Source: Amnibacterium kyonggiense (GTDB lineage: Bacteria; Actinomycetota; Actinomycetes; Actinomycetales; Microbacteriaceae). Taken from it: a stretch of 64,000 bases of DNA. Of this stretch, positions 51,727 to 59,486 are shown one piece after another. How positions within the stretch are numbered: the stretch's first letter is position 1; the number at the start of each line of letters is the position of its first letter. The translations under genes and the position numbers were made by a program. The notes beneath the pieces are model-generated. The model saw only the letters and a list, made by a program, of their open reading frames with translations. It was not told the DNA's origin and made no database searches. Location of the stretch: positions 558,001 through 622,000 of the forward strand of contig NZ_SOAM01000002.1 in NCBI RefSeq assembly GCF_004364555.1, given 5' to 3'.

Positions 51727-52940
51727 CGGAGGGGGTGGGTCAGCCGCCACCACACGGGCGCGGCGAGCACGTCCCGGTCGAGCACGAGCGGGATCTCCAC
51801 CCGCTGGCCGTCGACCGTGTAGACGACCTTCCCCACCTGCTCGCCCTTCTGGCCGCCGGTGATGTCCCGGACGCTCGCGGTCCGCACGACCTGCGCGCGG
51901 CTCCAGACCACGCGGCTGACCTCCTTGGCGGCGACGGCCCTCCCCACGCCGCCCCACCGGGTCTCATAGGTCGCGAACACCTGGCCCGGCTTCGCGAGCT
52001 CGAGGTCGTGGAACCCCGCGACGACGCTGTCGATCACCGCCGGCACGCGAGCGTCGAGGGTCGGGTGATCGACCGCCCCCAGGACGACGCCGACGATCCG
52101 CACGCTCCGGTCGCCGATGGTCCGCGTGGCGCTGAACAGCAGATTCGCGCCGGTGTCGTACGTGCCGGTCTTCAGGCCGTCGATGCCGTCGGTGCCGAGC
52201 AGCTCGTTCGTGTTCTGCAGCTCGCCGACGTTCGGTTCGTCCGCCGTCGCCATCCGCACCGTTGCGGCGAGCACGGGATTCGCGAGGGCGAGCCGGCCCA
52301 GGTCGACGAGGTCGGTCGGCGTGCTGCGGTCCTGCGAGGACAGCCCGTTGGTGTCGACGATCGTGGTGTCGTCGAGGTGGTGCTCCTCGAGGAAGGCGCG
52401 CGCCGCGGTGAGGAAGGCGGGGACGGAGCCGTATGCCCACACCGCGAGGGACTCCGCGTAGTTGTTCGCGGACGGGATCATCGTCGTCTCGATGGCGGCC
52501 CGCTGACTCAGCTTCCAGCCCGGCTGCACCGGCTGCCACGACCCGTTGTCCGCGATCACCTGGTTCAGGTAGCCGACGTCGCGCTGCCCGAGCGTGATCG
52601 TCGGGCCGTCCTCGCCGACCGCGAGCGGCTTCTTCTCGAGCACGACGAGCATCGTGATGACCTTCGTGATGCTCGCCATCTGCCGAGGCGCCTGCGGGCC
52701 CCGCTTCGCGAGCACGCCGGACATGCCGACGACCCCGACCGCGGAGGAGCCGAACGAGGGCAGCCGGATGGCGGCCGCACCGGTGTCCTGCTGGATCTGC
52801 TGAGCGACCTCCGCCCGCGCCTGCGGCACCGGAGCGACGATCGAGACCGGCACGCCGACCCCGATGAGGAGGATCAACGTCGCCGAGACGGCCGCGACGA
52901 ACCGGCGGAGGCCGTAGCTGGGGCTCTCCTGTCGCGGCAC
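51723..52940 (-). CDS. D-alanyl-D-alanine carboxypeptidase (S11, DacC-like)
   Basis: 405-aa low-molecular-weight penicillin-binding protein that trims peptidoglycan pentapeptides. A signal anchor (residues ~12-36) is followed by the nucleophile motif MASITK, the second motif IPSANNYAE and the third LKTGT. A C-terminal beta-rich domain follows and no membrane anchor is obvious at the end. Start GTG 52940. Exported to the envelope. Confidence 0.9.
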   Translation of the reverse strand: MPRQESPSYGLRRFVAAVSATLILLIGVGVPVSIVAPVPQARAEVAQQIQQDTGAAAIRLPSFGSSAVGVVGMSGVLAKRGPQAPRQMASITKVITMLVVLEKKPLAVGEDGPTITLGQRDVGYLNQVIADNGSWQPVQPGWKLSQRAAIETTMIPSANNYAESLAVWAYGSVPAFLTAARAFLEEHHLDDTTIVDTNGLSSQDRSTPTDLVDLGRLALANPVLAATVRMATADEPNVGELQNTNELLGTDGIDGLKTGTYDTGANLLFSATRTIGDRSVRIVGVVLGAVDHPTLDARVPAVIDSVVAGFHDLELAKPGQVFATYETRWGGVGRAVAAKEVSRVVWSRAQVVRTASVRDITGGQKGEQVGKVVYTVDGQRVEIPLVLDRDVLAAPVWWRLTHPLR

Positions 52941-53010
52941 CCCGCGAGTGTAGGAGTCGGCCGGCGCGCCCCTCGGACAGGGGGTGCGGGTGTCGGCGGA
53001 TCGGTCCGCG

Positions 53011-53823
53011 TCAGCGCGGGCGGACCGCCCACACGGCGAGCGCGGCCGCTGCGGCCACGTTCAGGGAGTCGACGCCATGGGCCATCGGGATGCGCACGTG
53101 GCGGTCCGCCGAGGCGAGCGCCGCCCGGCTGAGCCCGTCGCCCTCCGTCCCGAGCACGAGCGCGAGCCGCTCCGGCGGATCGGCGGCGAGCACGTCGAGG
53201 TCCTCCGCGCGGTCCGAGAGCGCCAGCGCCGCGATCGTGAACCCCGCGTCGTGGAGCAGCGGCGCCGCCGCCCGCCACTCCGGGAGCCGCGTCCACGGCA
53301 CCTGCAGGACCGTGCCCATGCTGACCCGCACGCTGCGGCGGTAGAGCGGGTCCGCGCACCGCGGGGTGACGAGCACGGCGTCCACCCCGAGGCCGGCCGC
53401 GCTGCGGAAGATCGCGCCGACGTTCGTGTGGTCGACGACGTCTTCGACGATGACCACCCGCCTCGCGTCCCGCAGCAGGTCGGCGGGGTCCGGCAGGTCC
53501 GGCCGGTGCATCGAGGCGAGGGCTCCGCGGTGCAGGTGGAACCCGGTCAGCTCCTCGAGCACCGCGTCGTCCCCGACGTGCACCGGCACGTCTGGGAACG
53601 GCTCGAGCAGCGGCTCCAGCTGCGGCAGCCACTCGGCCCGCGTCAGCACGGCCCGCGGCCGGTGCCCGGCGCGGATCGCCCGCTCGATGACCTTCGTGGA
53701 CTCGGCGAGGTAGAGGCCGCCCTCCGGCTCGAGCAGCCGCCGCAGCGCGACGTCCGTGAGGCGCGTGAAGTCGCGCAGCGTCGGGTCCGCGAGGCCGTCC
53801 GCGGACAGCGGAAGGATCCGCAT
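53011..53823 (-). CDS. TrmH-family (SpoU) RNA 2'-O-methyltransferase
   Basis: 270-aa SPOUT methyltransferase. It has an N-terminal RNA-binding substrate domain and the SpoU motifs: EDVVDHTNVGAIFRSAAGLGVDAVLVTPRCADPLYRRSVRVSMGTVLQ (1), LVLGTEGDGL (2) and IPMAHGVDSLNVAAAAALAVW (3) that form the trefoil knot and bind AdoMet. ATG 53823 has GGGAGGA upstream. Target (rRNA or tRNA) is unknown. Divergent from the sirtuin gene, 35 bp apart. Confidence 0.9.
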   Translation of the reverse strand: MRILPLSADGLADPTLRDFTRLTDVALRRLLEPEGGLYLAESTKVIERAIRAGHRPRAVLTRAEWLPQLEPLLEPFPDVPVHVGDDAVLEELTGFHLHRGALASMHRPDLPDPADLLRDARRVVIVEDVVDHTNVGAIFRSAAGLGVDAVLVTPRCADPLYRRSVRVSMGTVLQVPWTRLPEWRAAAPLLHDAGFTIAALALSDRAEDLDVLAADPPERLALVLGTEGDGLSRAALASADRHVRIPMAHGVDSLNVAAAAALAVWAVRPR

Positions 53824-53858
53824 CGCCGTCCTCCCGTCCCCGATTACGCTTCCAGGCT

Positions 53859-54707
53859 ATGGGTGGGGCGGCGGTCGGGGTCGCGGACGAGCCCGTCGCC
53901 GACCTGGTCGACCGGGCCGCGGAGCTGCTCACCGGCACCGTCGCGGTGCTCACCGGCGCCGGGATCAGCACGGACTCGGGCATCCCGGACTACCGCGGGG
54001 ACGGGGCGCCGAAGCGCACGCCGATGACGATCCAGCAGTTCCTCGCCGGCGAGTCCTTCCGGCAGCGGTACTGGGCGGGCAGCTACCTCGGGTGGACGCG
54101 CTTCGTCGCGGCGCAGCCGAACGACGGCCATGCCGCGCTCGCCGACCTCGAGGCCGCCGGGCGCGTGCCCGGGGTCGTGACGCAGAACGTCGACGGCCTG
54201 CACGGCAAGGCCGGCTCCCGCCACGTGGTCGAGGTGCACGGCTCGGTGGACCGCGTCGTCTGCCTCGTCTGCGGCCAGCTGTTCGCCCGCTCCGCGATCG
54301 CGGAGCGCATCGAGGCGGACAACGCCTGGTTCGTCGGCGGCGACACCGCAGCGCTGAACCCGGACGGCGACGCGGACGTGGGCGACGTGTCGGCATTCGT
54401 CGTGCCCGACTGCACGGTCTGCGGCGGGACGCTGAAGCCGGAGGTCGTGTTCTTCGGCGAGTTCGTGCCGCGCGAGCGGTTCCAGGAGGCCGCCGCGCTG
54501 GTCCGCCGCGCGGACGCGCTCCTCGTCGTCGGTTCGTCCCTCGCGGTGAACAGCGGCATCCGCCTGCTCGAGCAGGCGCGCCGCCGCCACGTCCCGATCG
54601 TGATCCTGAACCGCGGCGCCACGAAGGGCGACCGCGTCGCGACGCTGAAGATCGACGCGGGCACGAGCGAGACCCTCACCGCACTCCGGGACCGCCTCCT
54701 CGCCTGA
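53859..54707 (+). CDS. NAD-dependent protein deacylase (sirtuin)
   Basis: 282-aa Sir2-family enzyme that removes acyl groups from lysine using NAD. It has GAGISTDSGIPDYRG (NAD binding), TQNVDGLH, the catalytic His in EVHGSVDRVVC, the zinc Cys pairs CLVCG and CTVCG, and GSSLAVNSG. A ~20-residue insertion between the Cys pairs (AIAERIEADNAWFVGGDTAALNP) is typical of the Sir2Tm-like group. TACGCT lies 8 nt before ATG 53859. Confidence 0.92.
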   Translation: MGGAAVGVADEPVADLVDRAAELLTGTVAVLTGAGISTDSGIPDYRGDGAPKRTPMTIQQFLAGESFRQRYWAGSYLGWTRFVAAQPNDGHAALADLEAAGRVPGVVTQNVDGLHGKAGSRHVVEVHGSVDRVVCLVCGQLFARSAIAERIEADNAWFVGGDTAALNPDGDADVGDVSAFVVPDCTVCGGTLKPEVVFFGEFVPRERFQEAAALVRRADALLVVGSSLAVNSGIRLLEQARRRHVPIVILNRGATKGDRVATLKIDAGTSETLTALRDRLLA

Positions 54708-54745
54708 GGGCGGGCCCTTGCTCCCGCCCACCTCTCCCCCGCGCA

Positions 54746-54830
54746 GTGGTTTCGGCGTGGGCGCAGAGCGCCCGGCTCAACCACTGATTTCGGTGGTTGA
54801 GGTGCGAGCGTAGGGAGCCTCGAAACCACC
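54746..54830. repeat. Composite palindrome upstream of the DUF222-HNH gene
   Basis: Outer arms GTGGTTTCG (54746-54754) and CGAAACCAC (54821-54829) enclose a perfect hairpin CTCAACCAC-N8-GTGGTTGAG (54776-54801). The right half (54791-54830) is an inverted copy of the sequence at 56286-56322 downstream of the gene (31 of 37 positions equal). Confidence 0.8.
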
Positions 54831-54933
54831 CCGCACCCTCGGTACCGACCCGCACCGCCGCGCCTTCCGCAGAACGGAAAACACCTGACCCGAAACCGGT
54901 TGCAATGTCAGTGCCCCGTGCTCGAATACCCCC

Positions 54934-56271
54934 ATGACCCGGACGGCGGAGGCACTCCTCGAGCAGGCGGACGCCTACGCCCGCCTCGCCGACGACGCCC
55001 TCCGGTTCGTCTCCGATCAGGCGCTGCTGGACCGGCTGTCCGCGGTCGCGACGCTCCGCCGGCTGGTCCAGGCGGAGGAGACCACGCTGGCCGGGGAGGT
55101 CGCCCGCCGTAGTGAGAACCGGGAGGAGTCCCTCGCCCGGAAGCAGGGTGCCTCCACCGCCGCCAACCTCGTGTCCCAGGTCACCGGGATGCCGCGCTCG
55201 ACCGCGGCCACCGTGGTCGCATCGGGTGAAGCGTTCCGTGCGCGGGAGGCCATGACCGGCGAGACACTGCCGGCGACCTGCCCGCAGATCGCCGACGCCT
55301 TCGCCGCCGGTCTGCTCGACCCCGAGATCGCAGCGGCGATGCGGCGCACCCTCGCCGAATGCGCACCCGGCCTGGCCCCGTGGGAACTCGACGACCTCGA
55401 GCGCAAGCTCCTCGACACCGCCGCCGAAGGCTGGGCACCCAACGACCTGCTCCGCTGGCTCAAGCGCGTCCCCGAGCACGCCAACCCCGACGGCGGACGC
55501 CCCGACCGGGGCGAACCGACCCCGATTCCGACGGTGAAGCGGCGGGACCTGCGCAACGGGCTGGTCCGGTGGACCCTCGACCTCGACACCCTCACCGACG
55601 GATTCCTCAAGACCGCGGTCGAGGCCAACAGCCCCACCCGGCGCCCGATCCTCGTCACCCCGGACCAGGATCAGGCCGACCTGGCCACCGCGGACCGGCG
55701 GCCGGTGGAACAGCAGTGGGTCGACGGGATCCGCCTCCTCGCGAAGAAAGCGATCCAGGTCGACGACGGCCAGATCGCCGGCACCGCCGTCACCCTCCTC
55801 GTCACCATGACCGAAGAAGCCCTCCGCACCGGACTCGGCACCGCCGAACTGCCCGACTGCGGCACCCAGATCTCTGCCTCGGTCGCACGGATGCTCGCCG
55901 CGGACGCGGAGATCATCCCGGTCGTCCTCGGCGGGAAATCGCAGCCCCTGGACCTCGGGACCGGGCGCAGGTTCTTCACCGAAGCCCAACGGCGGGCGAT
56001 GGCGGTCCGGGACGGCGGCTGCGCGGGTCCGGGCTGCGACGCCCCACCGTCCTGGTGCAACGGCGCGCACATCCGACCCGCCGGATACGGATCGACCTCG
56101 ATCGACAACGGGGTACTGCTGTGTTGGCGGTGCCATGTGCTGCACGACGTACACGGGTGGCAGATCGACCGGGACGGTGACGACGGCAGGTGGTGGTGGA
56201 CACCACCACCATGGGTCGACCCCACCGGACGACGGCGACCCGGCGGACGGATACCGCCGGTCGCGACATGA
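54934..56271 (+). CDS. DUF222 and HNH endonuclease protein
   Basis: 445-aa protein of a family widespread and multicopy in Microbacteriaceae. The N-terminal ~300 residues are DUF222 (helical; ATLRRLVQAEETTLAGEVARR, VTGMPRSTAATVVASGEAFR). The C-terminal HNH nuclease has CAGPGCDAPPSWCNGAHIRPA and NGVLLCWRCHVLHDVHGWQI with two Cys pairs for zinc and catalytic His. ATG 54934. Inverted repeats flank the gene and codon use is slightly less GC-biased, consistent with a mobile or repeat-associated gene. Function unknown. Confidence 0.92.
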   Translation: MTRTAEALLEQADAYARLADDALRFVSDQALLDRLSAVATLRRLVQAEETTLAGEVARRSENREESLARKQGASTAANLVSQVTGMPRSTAATVVASGEAFRAREAMTGETLPATCPQIADAFAAGLLDPEIAAAMRRTLAECAPGLAPWELDDLERKLLDTAAEGWAPNDLLRWLKRVPEHANPDGGRPDRGEPTPIPTVKRRDLRNGLVRWTLDLDTLTDGFLKTAVEANSPTRRPILVTPDQDQADLATADRRPVEQQWVDGIRLLAKKAIQVDDGQIAGTAVTLLVTMTEEALRTGLGTAELPDCGTQISASVARMLAADAEIIPVVLGGKSQPLDLGTGRRFFTEAQRRAMAVRDGGCAGPGCDAPPSWCNGAHIRPAGYGSTSIDNGVLLCWRCHVLHDVHGWQIDRDGDDGRWWWTPPPWVDPTGRRRPGGRIPPVAT

Positions 56272-56285
56272 CGTCTTCTAGGCTC

Positions 56286-56322
56286 GGTCTCGAGGCTCGC
56301 TCCGCTCGCACCTCGACCGGCG
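56286..56322. repeat. Inverted copy of the upstream repeat, after the DUF222-HNH gene
   Basis: GGTCTCGAGGCTCGC then TCCGCTCGCACCTCGACCGGCG, in opposite orientation to 54791-54830, 15 bp after the stop of the endonuclease gene. This pattern is a recurring feature around DUF222 genes in the family (from memory, not checked). Confidence 0.7.
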
Positions 56323-56397
56323 GAAGGCGGGGCAGTCGCCGGACGTTGCTACATTCCTCGGCACGATGGACGTGATCGAGGACGGGAGCGGGAGCTC

Positions 56398-56766
56398 ATG
56401 AGCGACGAGATCGTCGTCGATCCCGCCTCCCCCGTCCCGCCGTTCGAGCAGGTGCGGGCGCAGCTCGCCGCGTCGATCCGCAGCGGCGACCTCGCGGCCG
56501 GCGAGCGCCTCCCGACCGTCCGCCGCCTCGCCGACGACCTCGGCCTCGCGGTCAACACCGTCGCGCGCGCCATCAAGGAGCTGGAGGCGGAGGGACTCGT
56601 CGAGACCCGCGGCCGCAACGGCACGGTCGTCAGCTGGTCCCCCGACGTCGACACCGCGGCGCTCGAGCAGGCCGCGGCGGCCTTCGCGGCCCGAGCCCGG
56701 AGCCTCGGCGTCGCGCCGCTCGACGCGCGTCGCCTCATCGATCGCGCGCTGGGCCTGCAGGCCTGA
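56398..56766 (+). CDS. GntR-family regulator (YtrA subfamily)
   Basis: 122-aa winged-helix repressor: PPFEQVRAQLAASIRSGDLAAGERLPTVRRLADDLGLAVNTVARAIKELEAEGLVETRGRNGTVV, then a short C-terminal helical tail with no effector domain, as in YtrA. Such proteins usually control ABC transporter genes, but none is adjacent. ATG 56398 follows GGGAGC. Confidence 0.88.
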   Translation: MSDEIVVDPASPVPPFEQVRAQLAASIRSGDLAAGERLPTVRRLADDLGLAVNTVARAIKELEAEGLVETRGRNGTVVSWSPDVDTAALEQAAAAFAARARSLGVAPLDARRLIDRALGLQA

Positions 56767-56803
56767 ACCGGCCTCGACAGCGGCCCCAATAGGCTCGAGG
56801 ATC

Positions 56804-57412
56804 ATGACCGACCTCGTCCTCGTGCGCCACGGCGAGACCGAATGGAACCGCCTCGGCAAGGTGCAGGGCCGGACCGACATCCCGCTGAACGACACCGGCC
56901 GGGAGCAGGCGCGGGCGACAGCCGAGCGGCTGCAGGGGCAGGAGTTCGACGCCGTCGCCGCGAGCCCGCTCTCCCGCGCCGCGGAGACCGCGCAGATCAT
57001 CGCCGACGGGCTCGGCATCGGGCCGGTCGAGCTCGTGGACGCCCTCGTCGAGCGGAACTACGGCGAGGCGGAGGGGATGACGGGGGCGGACATCGACGCG
57101 CGCTTCGGCGGCCGCCTCGAAGCCCAGGAGACGCGCGAGGAGACGGTCGAGCGGGCCAAGCCCGCCCTCATCGCCCTCGCCGACCGGCACCCGGGCCAGC
57201 GCGTGCTCGTCGTCTCCCACGGCGGCGTCATCGGCTCCCTCATCCGCGACGCGACCCGGTGGGTCTGGCCGGAGCGCGGCGAGCAGATCACGAACGGCTC
57301 GGACCACCGGTTCCGGGTCGTCGACGGCGAGCTCGAGCTGGTCGAGTTCGCCGGGCGTCCCTGGTCGGCGGACCTCCTGCCGCCGGAGGACGCGACCGTC
57401 CCGCGCGACTAG
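56804..57412 (+). CDS. Histidine phosphatase / phosphoglycerate mutase-like
   Basis: 202-aa phosphatase with the catalytic motif LVRHGETEWNRLGKVQGR, the acidic donor region LVERNYGEAEGM and the second His in VVSHGGVIGSLI. It dephosphorylates small substrates; specificity unknown. TAGGCT lies 8 nt before ATG 56804. The stop shares CTAG with the convergent glycosyltransferase gene. Confidence 0.9.
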   Translation: MTDLVLVRHGETEWNRLGKVQGRTDIPLNDTGREQARATAERLQGQEFDAVAASPLSRAAETAQIIADGLGIGPVELVDALVERNYGEAEGMTGADIDARFGGRLEAQETREETVERAKPALIALADRHPGQRVLVVSHGGVIGSLIRDATRWVWPERGEQITNGSDHRFRVVDGELELVEFAGRPWSADLLPPEDATVPRD

Positions 57413-58482
57413 CGGTGCTCCGCCGCCACGCGCTCCAGCACCGGCAGGAGCCGCGCGGCGGACGCGTCCCAGCTGTACGTCGCGGCCTGCCGGAGCGAGG
57501 CGGCCGAGCGGGCGGCCCACTCCCCCGGCTCCTCGAGTCGGCGGACGGCGGCGGCGAACGCTGCGGCGTCGCCGGCCGGGGCGTAGAGCGCTGCGGCGCC
57601 GCCGACCTCGCGGAAGATCGGCACATCCGTCAGGACCACCGGCACCCCGCGCTGCATCGCCTCGACGACGGGCAGCCCGAAGCCCTCGTCCCGCGATGCG
57701 GTCACGAGCGCGGTCGCGCGGTCGAGCAACCGCGCGTACTCCGCATCGTCCACGCCGTCGTGGAAGACGAGCGTCGCGCCCGCGGCGACGCGTTCGAGCC
57801 GCTGCCGCTCCTCGGGCCGGATCCGGCTCGCGAGGTGCAGCGTCCAGCCGGGCAGCAGCGCCGCCGCGCGGACCAGCGTCGCCACGTCCTTGTAGCCGAT
57901 GAACGCGCCCATGTAGACGATCGACCGCTCGCGCGGGCCGGGTGCCGCGGCGGCGAGGGGTTCGCCGTCGGCCGCGTTCGGCACGACCGTGACGCGACGC
58001 CGGGTGAGCCGGTGCTCCGCGATCTCGCCGGCGACGGTCTCCGAGACCGTGACGACCTCGTCCGCCCGGTTCAGCAGCAGCCGCTGCGGCAGGTAGCTCG
58101 CGTAGAGCAGCCGCCAGCCGAACCGCACCCACCAGGCGAACTCCGCGGGCGGCGTGCGGTGCCGGTAGTAGATGAGGTCGTGCAGCGTCAGCACGAGCCC
58201 GTAGCGGCGCCCGAGGGATCCGGAGGTCTGCAGCGGGCAGAACACGACGTCCGGCCGCAGGCGGTTCACCACGCGCGGGATGAGCGGCTCGAGCAGCGAG
58301 GTGGGCGGCCGAGTCCGCGCCCACGGCAGGTCGGGCAGCAGCTCGAGCTGGCGCTCGTCGTCGATCAGCATCGTGAGCGGGACGAGGCGCCCGAGACCGC
58401 CGGTGATGCCGGCGGTGTACCGGCTGATCCCGTCGTGCCGGCCGTCGCGCCGCACGTACCGGCAGTCGACGACGAGCCGCAT
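57409..58482 (-). CDS. Glycosyltransferase family 1 (GT4-like)
   Basis: 357-aa GT-B glycosyltransferase. It begins MRLVVDCRYVRRDGRHDGISRY, has the central VTVSETVAGEIAEHRLTRRRVTVVPNAADG and the donor-binding ExxxxxxxE region SRDEGFGLPVVEAMQRGVPVVLTDVPIFREVGG. The alternative start GTG 58506 overlaps the hydrolase stop (GTGA). Acceptor unknown. It follows the hydrolase on the same strand. Confidence 0.88.
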   Translation of the reverse strand: MRLVVDCRYVRRDGRHDGISRYTAGITGGLGRLVPLTMLIDDERQLELLPDLPWARTRPPTSLLEPLIPRVVNRLRPDVVFCPLQTSGSLGRRYGLVLTLHDLIYYRHRTPPAEFAWWVRFGWRLLYASYLPQRLLLNRADEVVTVSETVAGEIAEHRLTRRRVTVVPNAADGEPLAAAAPGPRERSIVYMGAFIGYKDVATLVRAAALLPGWTLHLASRIRPEERQRLERVAAGATLVFHDGVDDAEYARLLDRATALVTASRDEGFGLPVVEAMQRGVPVVLTDVPIFREVGGAAALYAPAGDAAAFAAAVRRLEEPGEWAARSAASLRQAATYSWDASAARLLPVLERVAAEHR

Positions 58483-58502
58483 GCCCTGGGGCGCCGGCGG
58501 GG

Positions 58503-59399
58503 TCACGCGACCCGGACGCCGGTGACGGAGGCGATCTGCTCCGCCGCCTCCCTCGGCTTCTCGTAGTGCACGAGGTGACCGACCTCGCGGAGCACCGCGA
58601 GCGTCGCGTCCGGCAGCAGGTCGGCGAGCTTCCGCACGTCGGCGAGCGTCGTGATGTCGTCGTGCTCGGCGGCGACGAGGTGCACCGGCAGGGTCAGCCG
58701 GTCCGCCCACTCGGTGATGTCGTGGTCGACGGAGGCGTGGAACGCCTCGACGACGACCCGGCGGTTCGCGTAGCCGGAGAAGTAGCGGTCGTGCTGGTTG
58801 TGGATCCACCGCCGCAGCGCCGGGTCCTTCGTCTTCGCGAGGAACGCGCCCGCCCCGCGGGTGATGACGCGGCTCTGCAGCAGGGCGTTCCCGACCCGCT
58901 CCGGCAGCGCGGCTCCGAGCCCGAAGTACAGGGAGGACAGCCGGGTGCCGAGCGCGTTCGGCCCCTCGAGCGCCGGCGACGCGATGGGGTTCAGGAGGAC
59001 CGCGCGCGCGGCCGGGAAGCCGTCTGCGAGCGCCTTCGACGCGACGATCGTGCCGAACGAGTGCCCGACGACCACGACGTCGGACGGCAGTCCGACGGCC
59101 TCCGCGAACCGGCGGAGCCAGGCCGCGTACCCGTCGATCGAGTGCGGGCCGGGCAGCGGCGCGGAGGCCCCGAAGCCGGGCAGGTCGGGTGCGACGACGT
59201 GGACGCCGGGGAGGAAGGAGATCACCGGCTCGAGGCCGTGGTGGTCGCCGCGGAAGCCGTGGACGAGCAGCAGGGTGGGCCCGGATCCGGCCTCGCCGTA
59301 CTCCCACCACGCGGCGGGCAGGCCGTCGACCTCCGTGTCGTGGCGGACGACCGGGGTCCGCGCGAGACCGGCGGCGTACGGGGAGGGCACGATTTGCAT
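58503..59399 (-). CDS. Alpha/beta hydrolase
   Basis: 298-aa alpha/beta hydrolase. It has LLLVHGFRGDHHGLEP (oxyanion hole), the nucleophile GHSFG, an acid in VAAEHDDITTL and the His in VGHLVHYEKP. Substrate unknown. It precedes the glycosyltransferase (overlap of the alternative start) and diverges from treS, so it may be linked to carbohydrate metabolism, though this is only inference. Confidence 0.88.
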   Translation of the reverse strand: MQIVPSPYAAGLARTPVVRHDTEVDGLPAAWWEYGEAGSGPTLLLVHGFRGDHHGLEPVISFLPGVHVVAPDLPGFGASAPLPGPHSIDGYAAWLRRFAEAVGLPSDVVVVGHSFGTIVASKALADGFPAARAVLLNPIASPALEGPNALGTRLSSLYFGLGAALPERVGNALLQSRVITRGAGAFLAKTKDPALRRWIHNQHDRYFSGYANRRVVVEAFHASVDHDITEWADRLTLPVHLVAAEHDDITTLADVRKLADLLPDATLAVLREVGHLVHYEKPREAAEQIASVTGVRVA

Positions 59400-59486
59400 C
59401 GGGATGGAGTCTAGGAAGGTCGCCCAGGCCCGGCTCAATAGGATCGCGGCACCGCTCCCGCGCGCCGACCGAGAGGACCCCTCTTC

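Noticed and set aside
54934-56271. HNH gene as part of an insertion sequence or group II intron
   Set aside because: No transposase, reverse transcriptase or target duplication is visible; only flanking inverted repeats.
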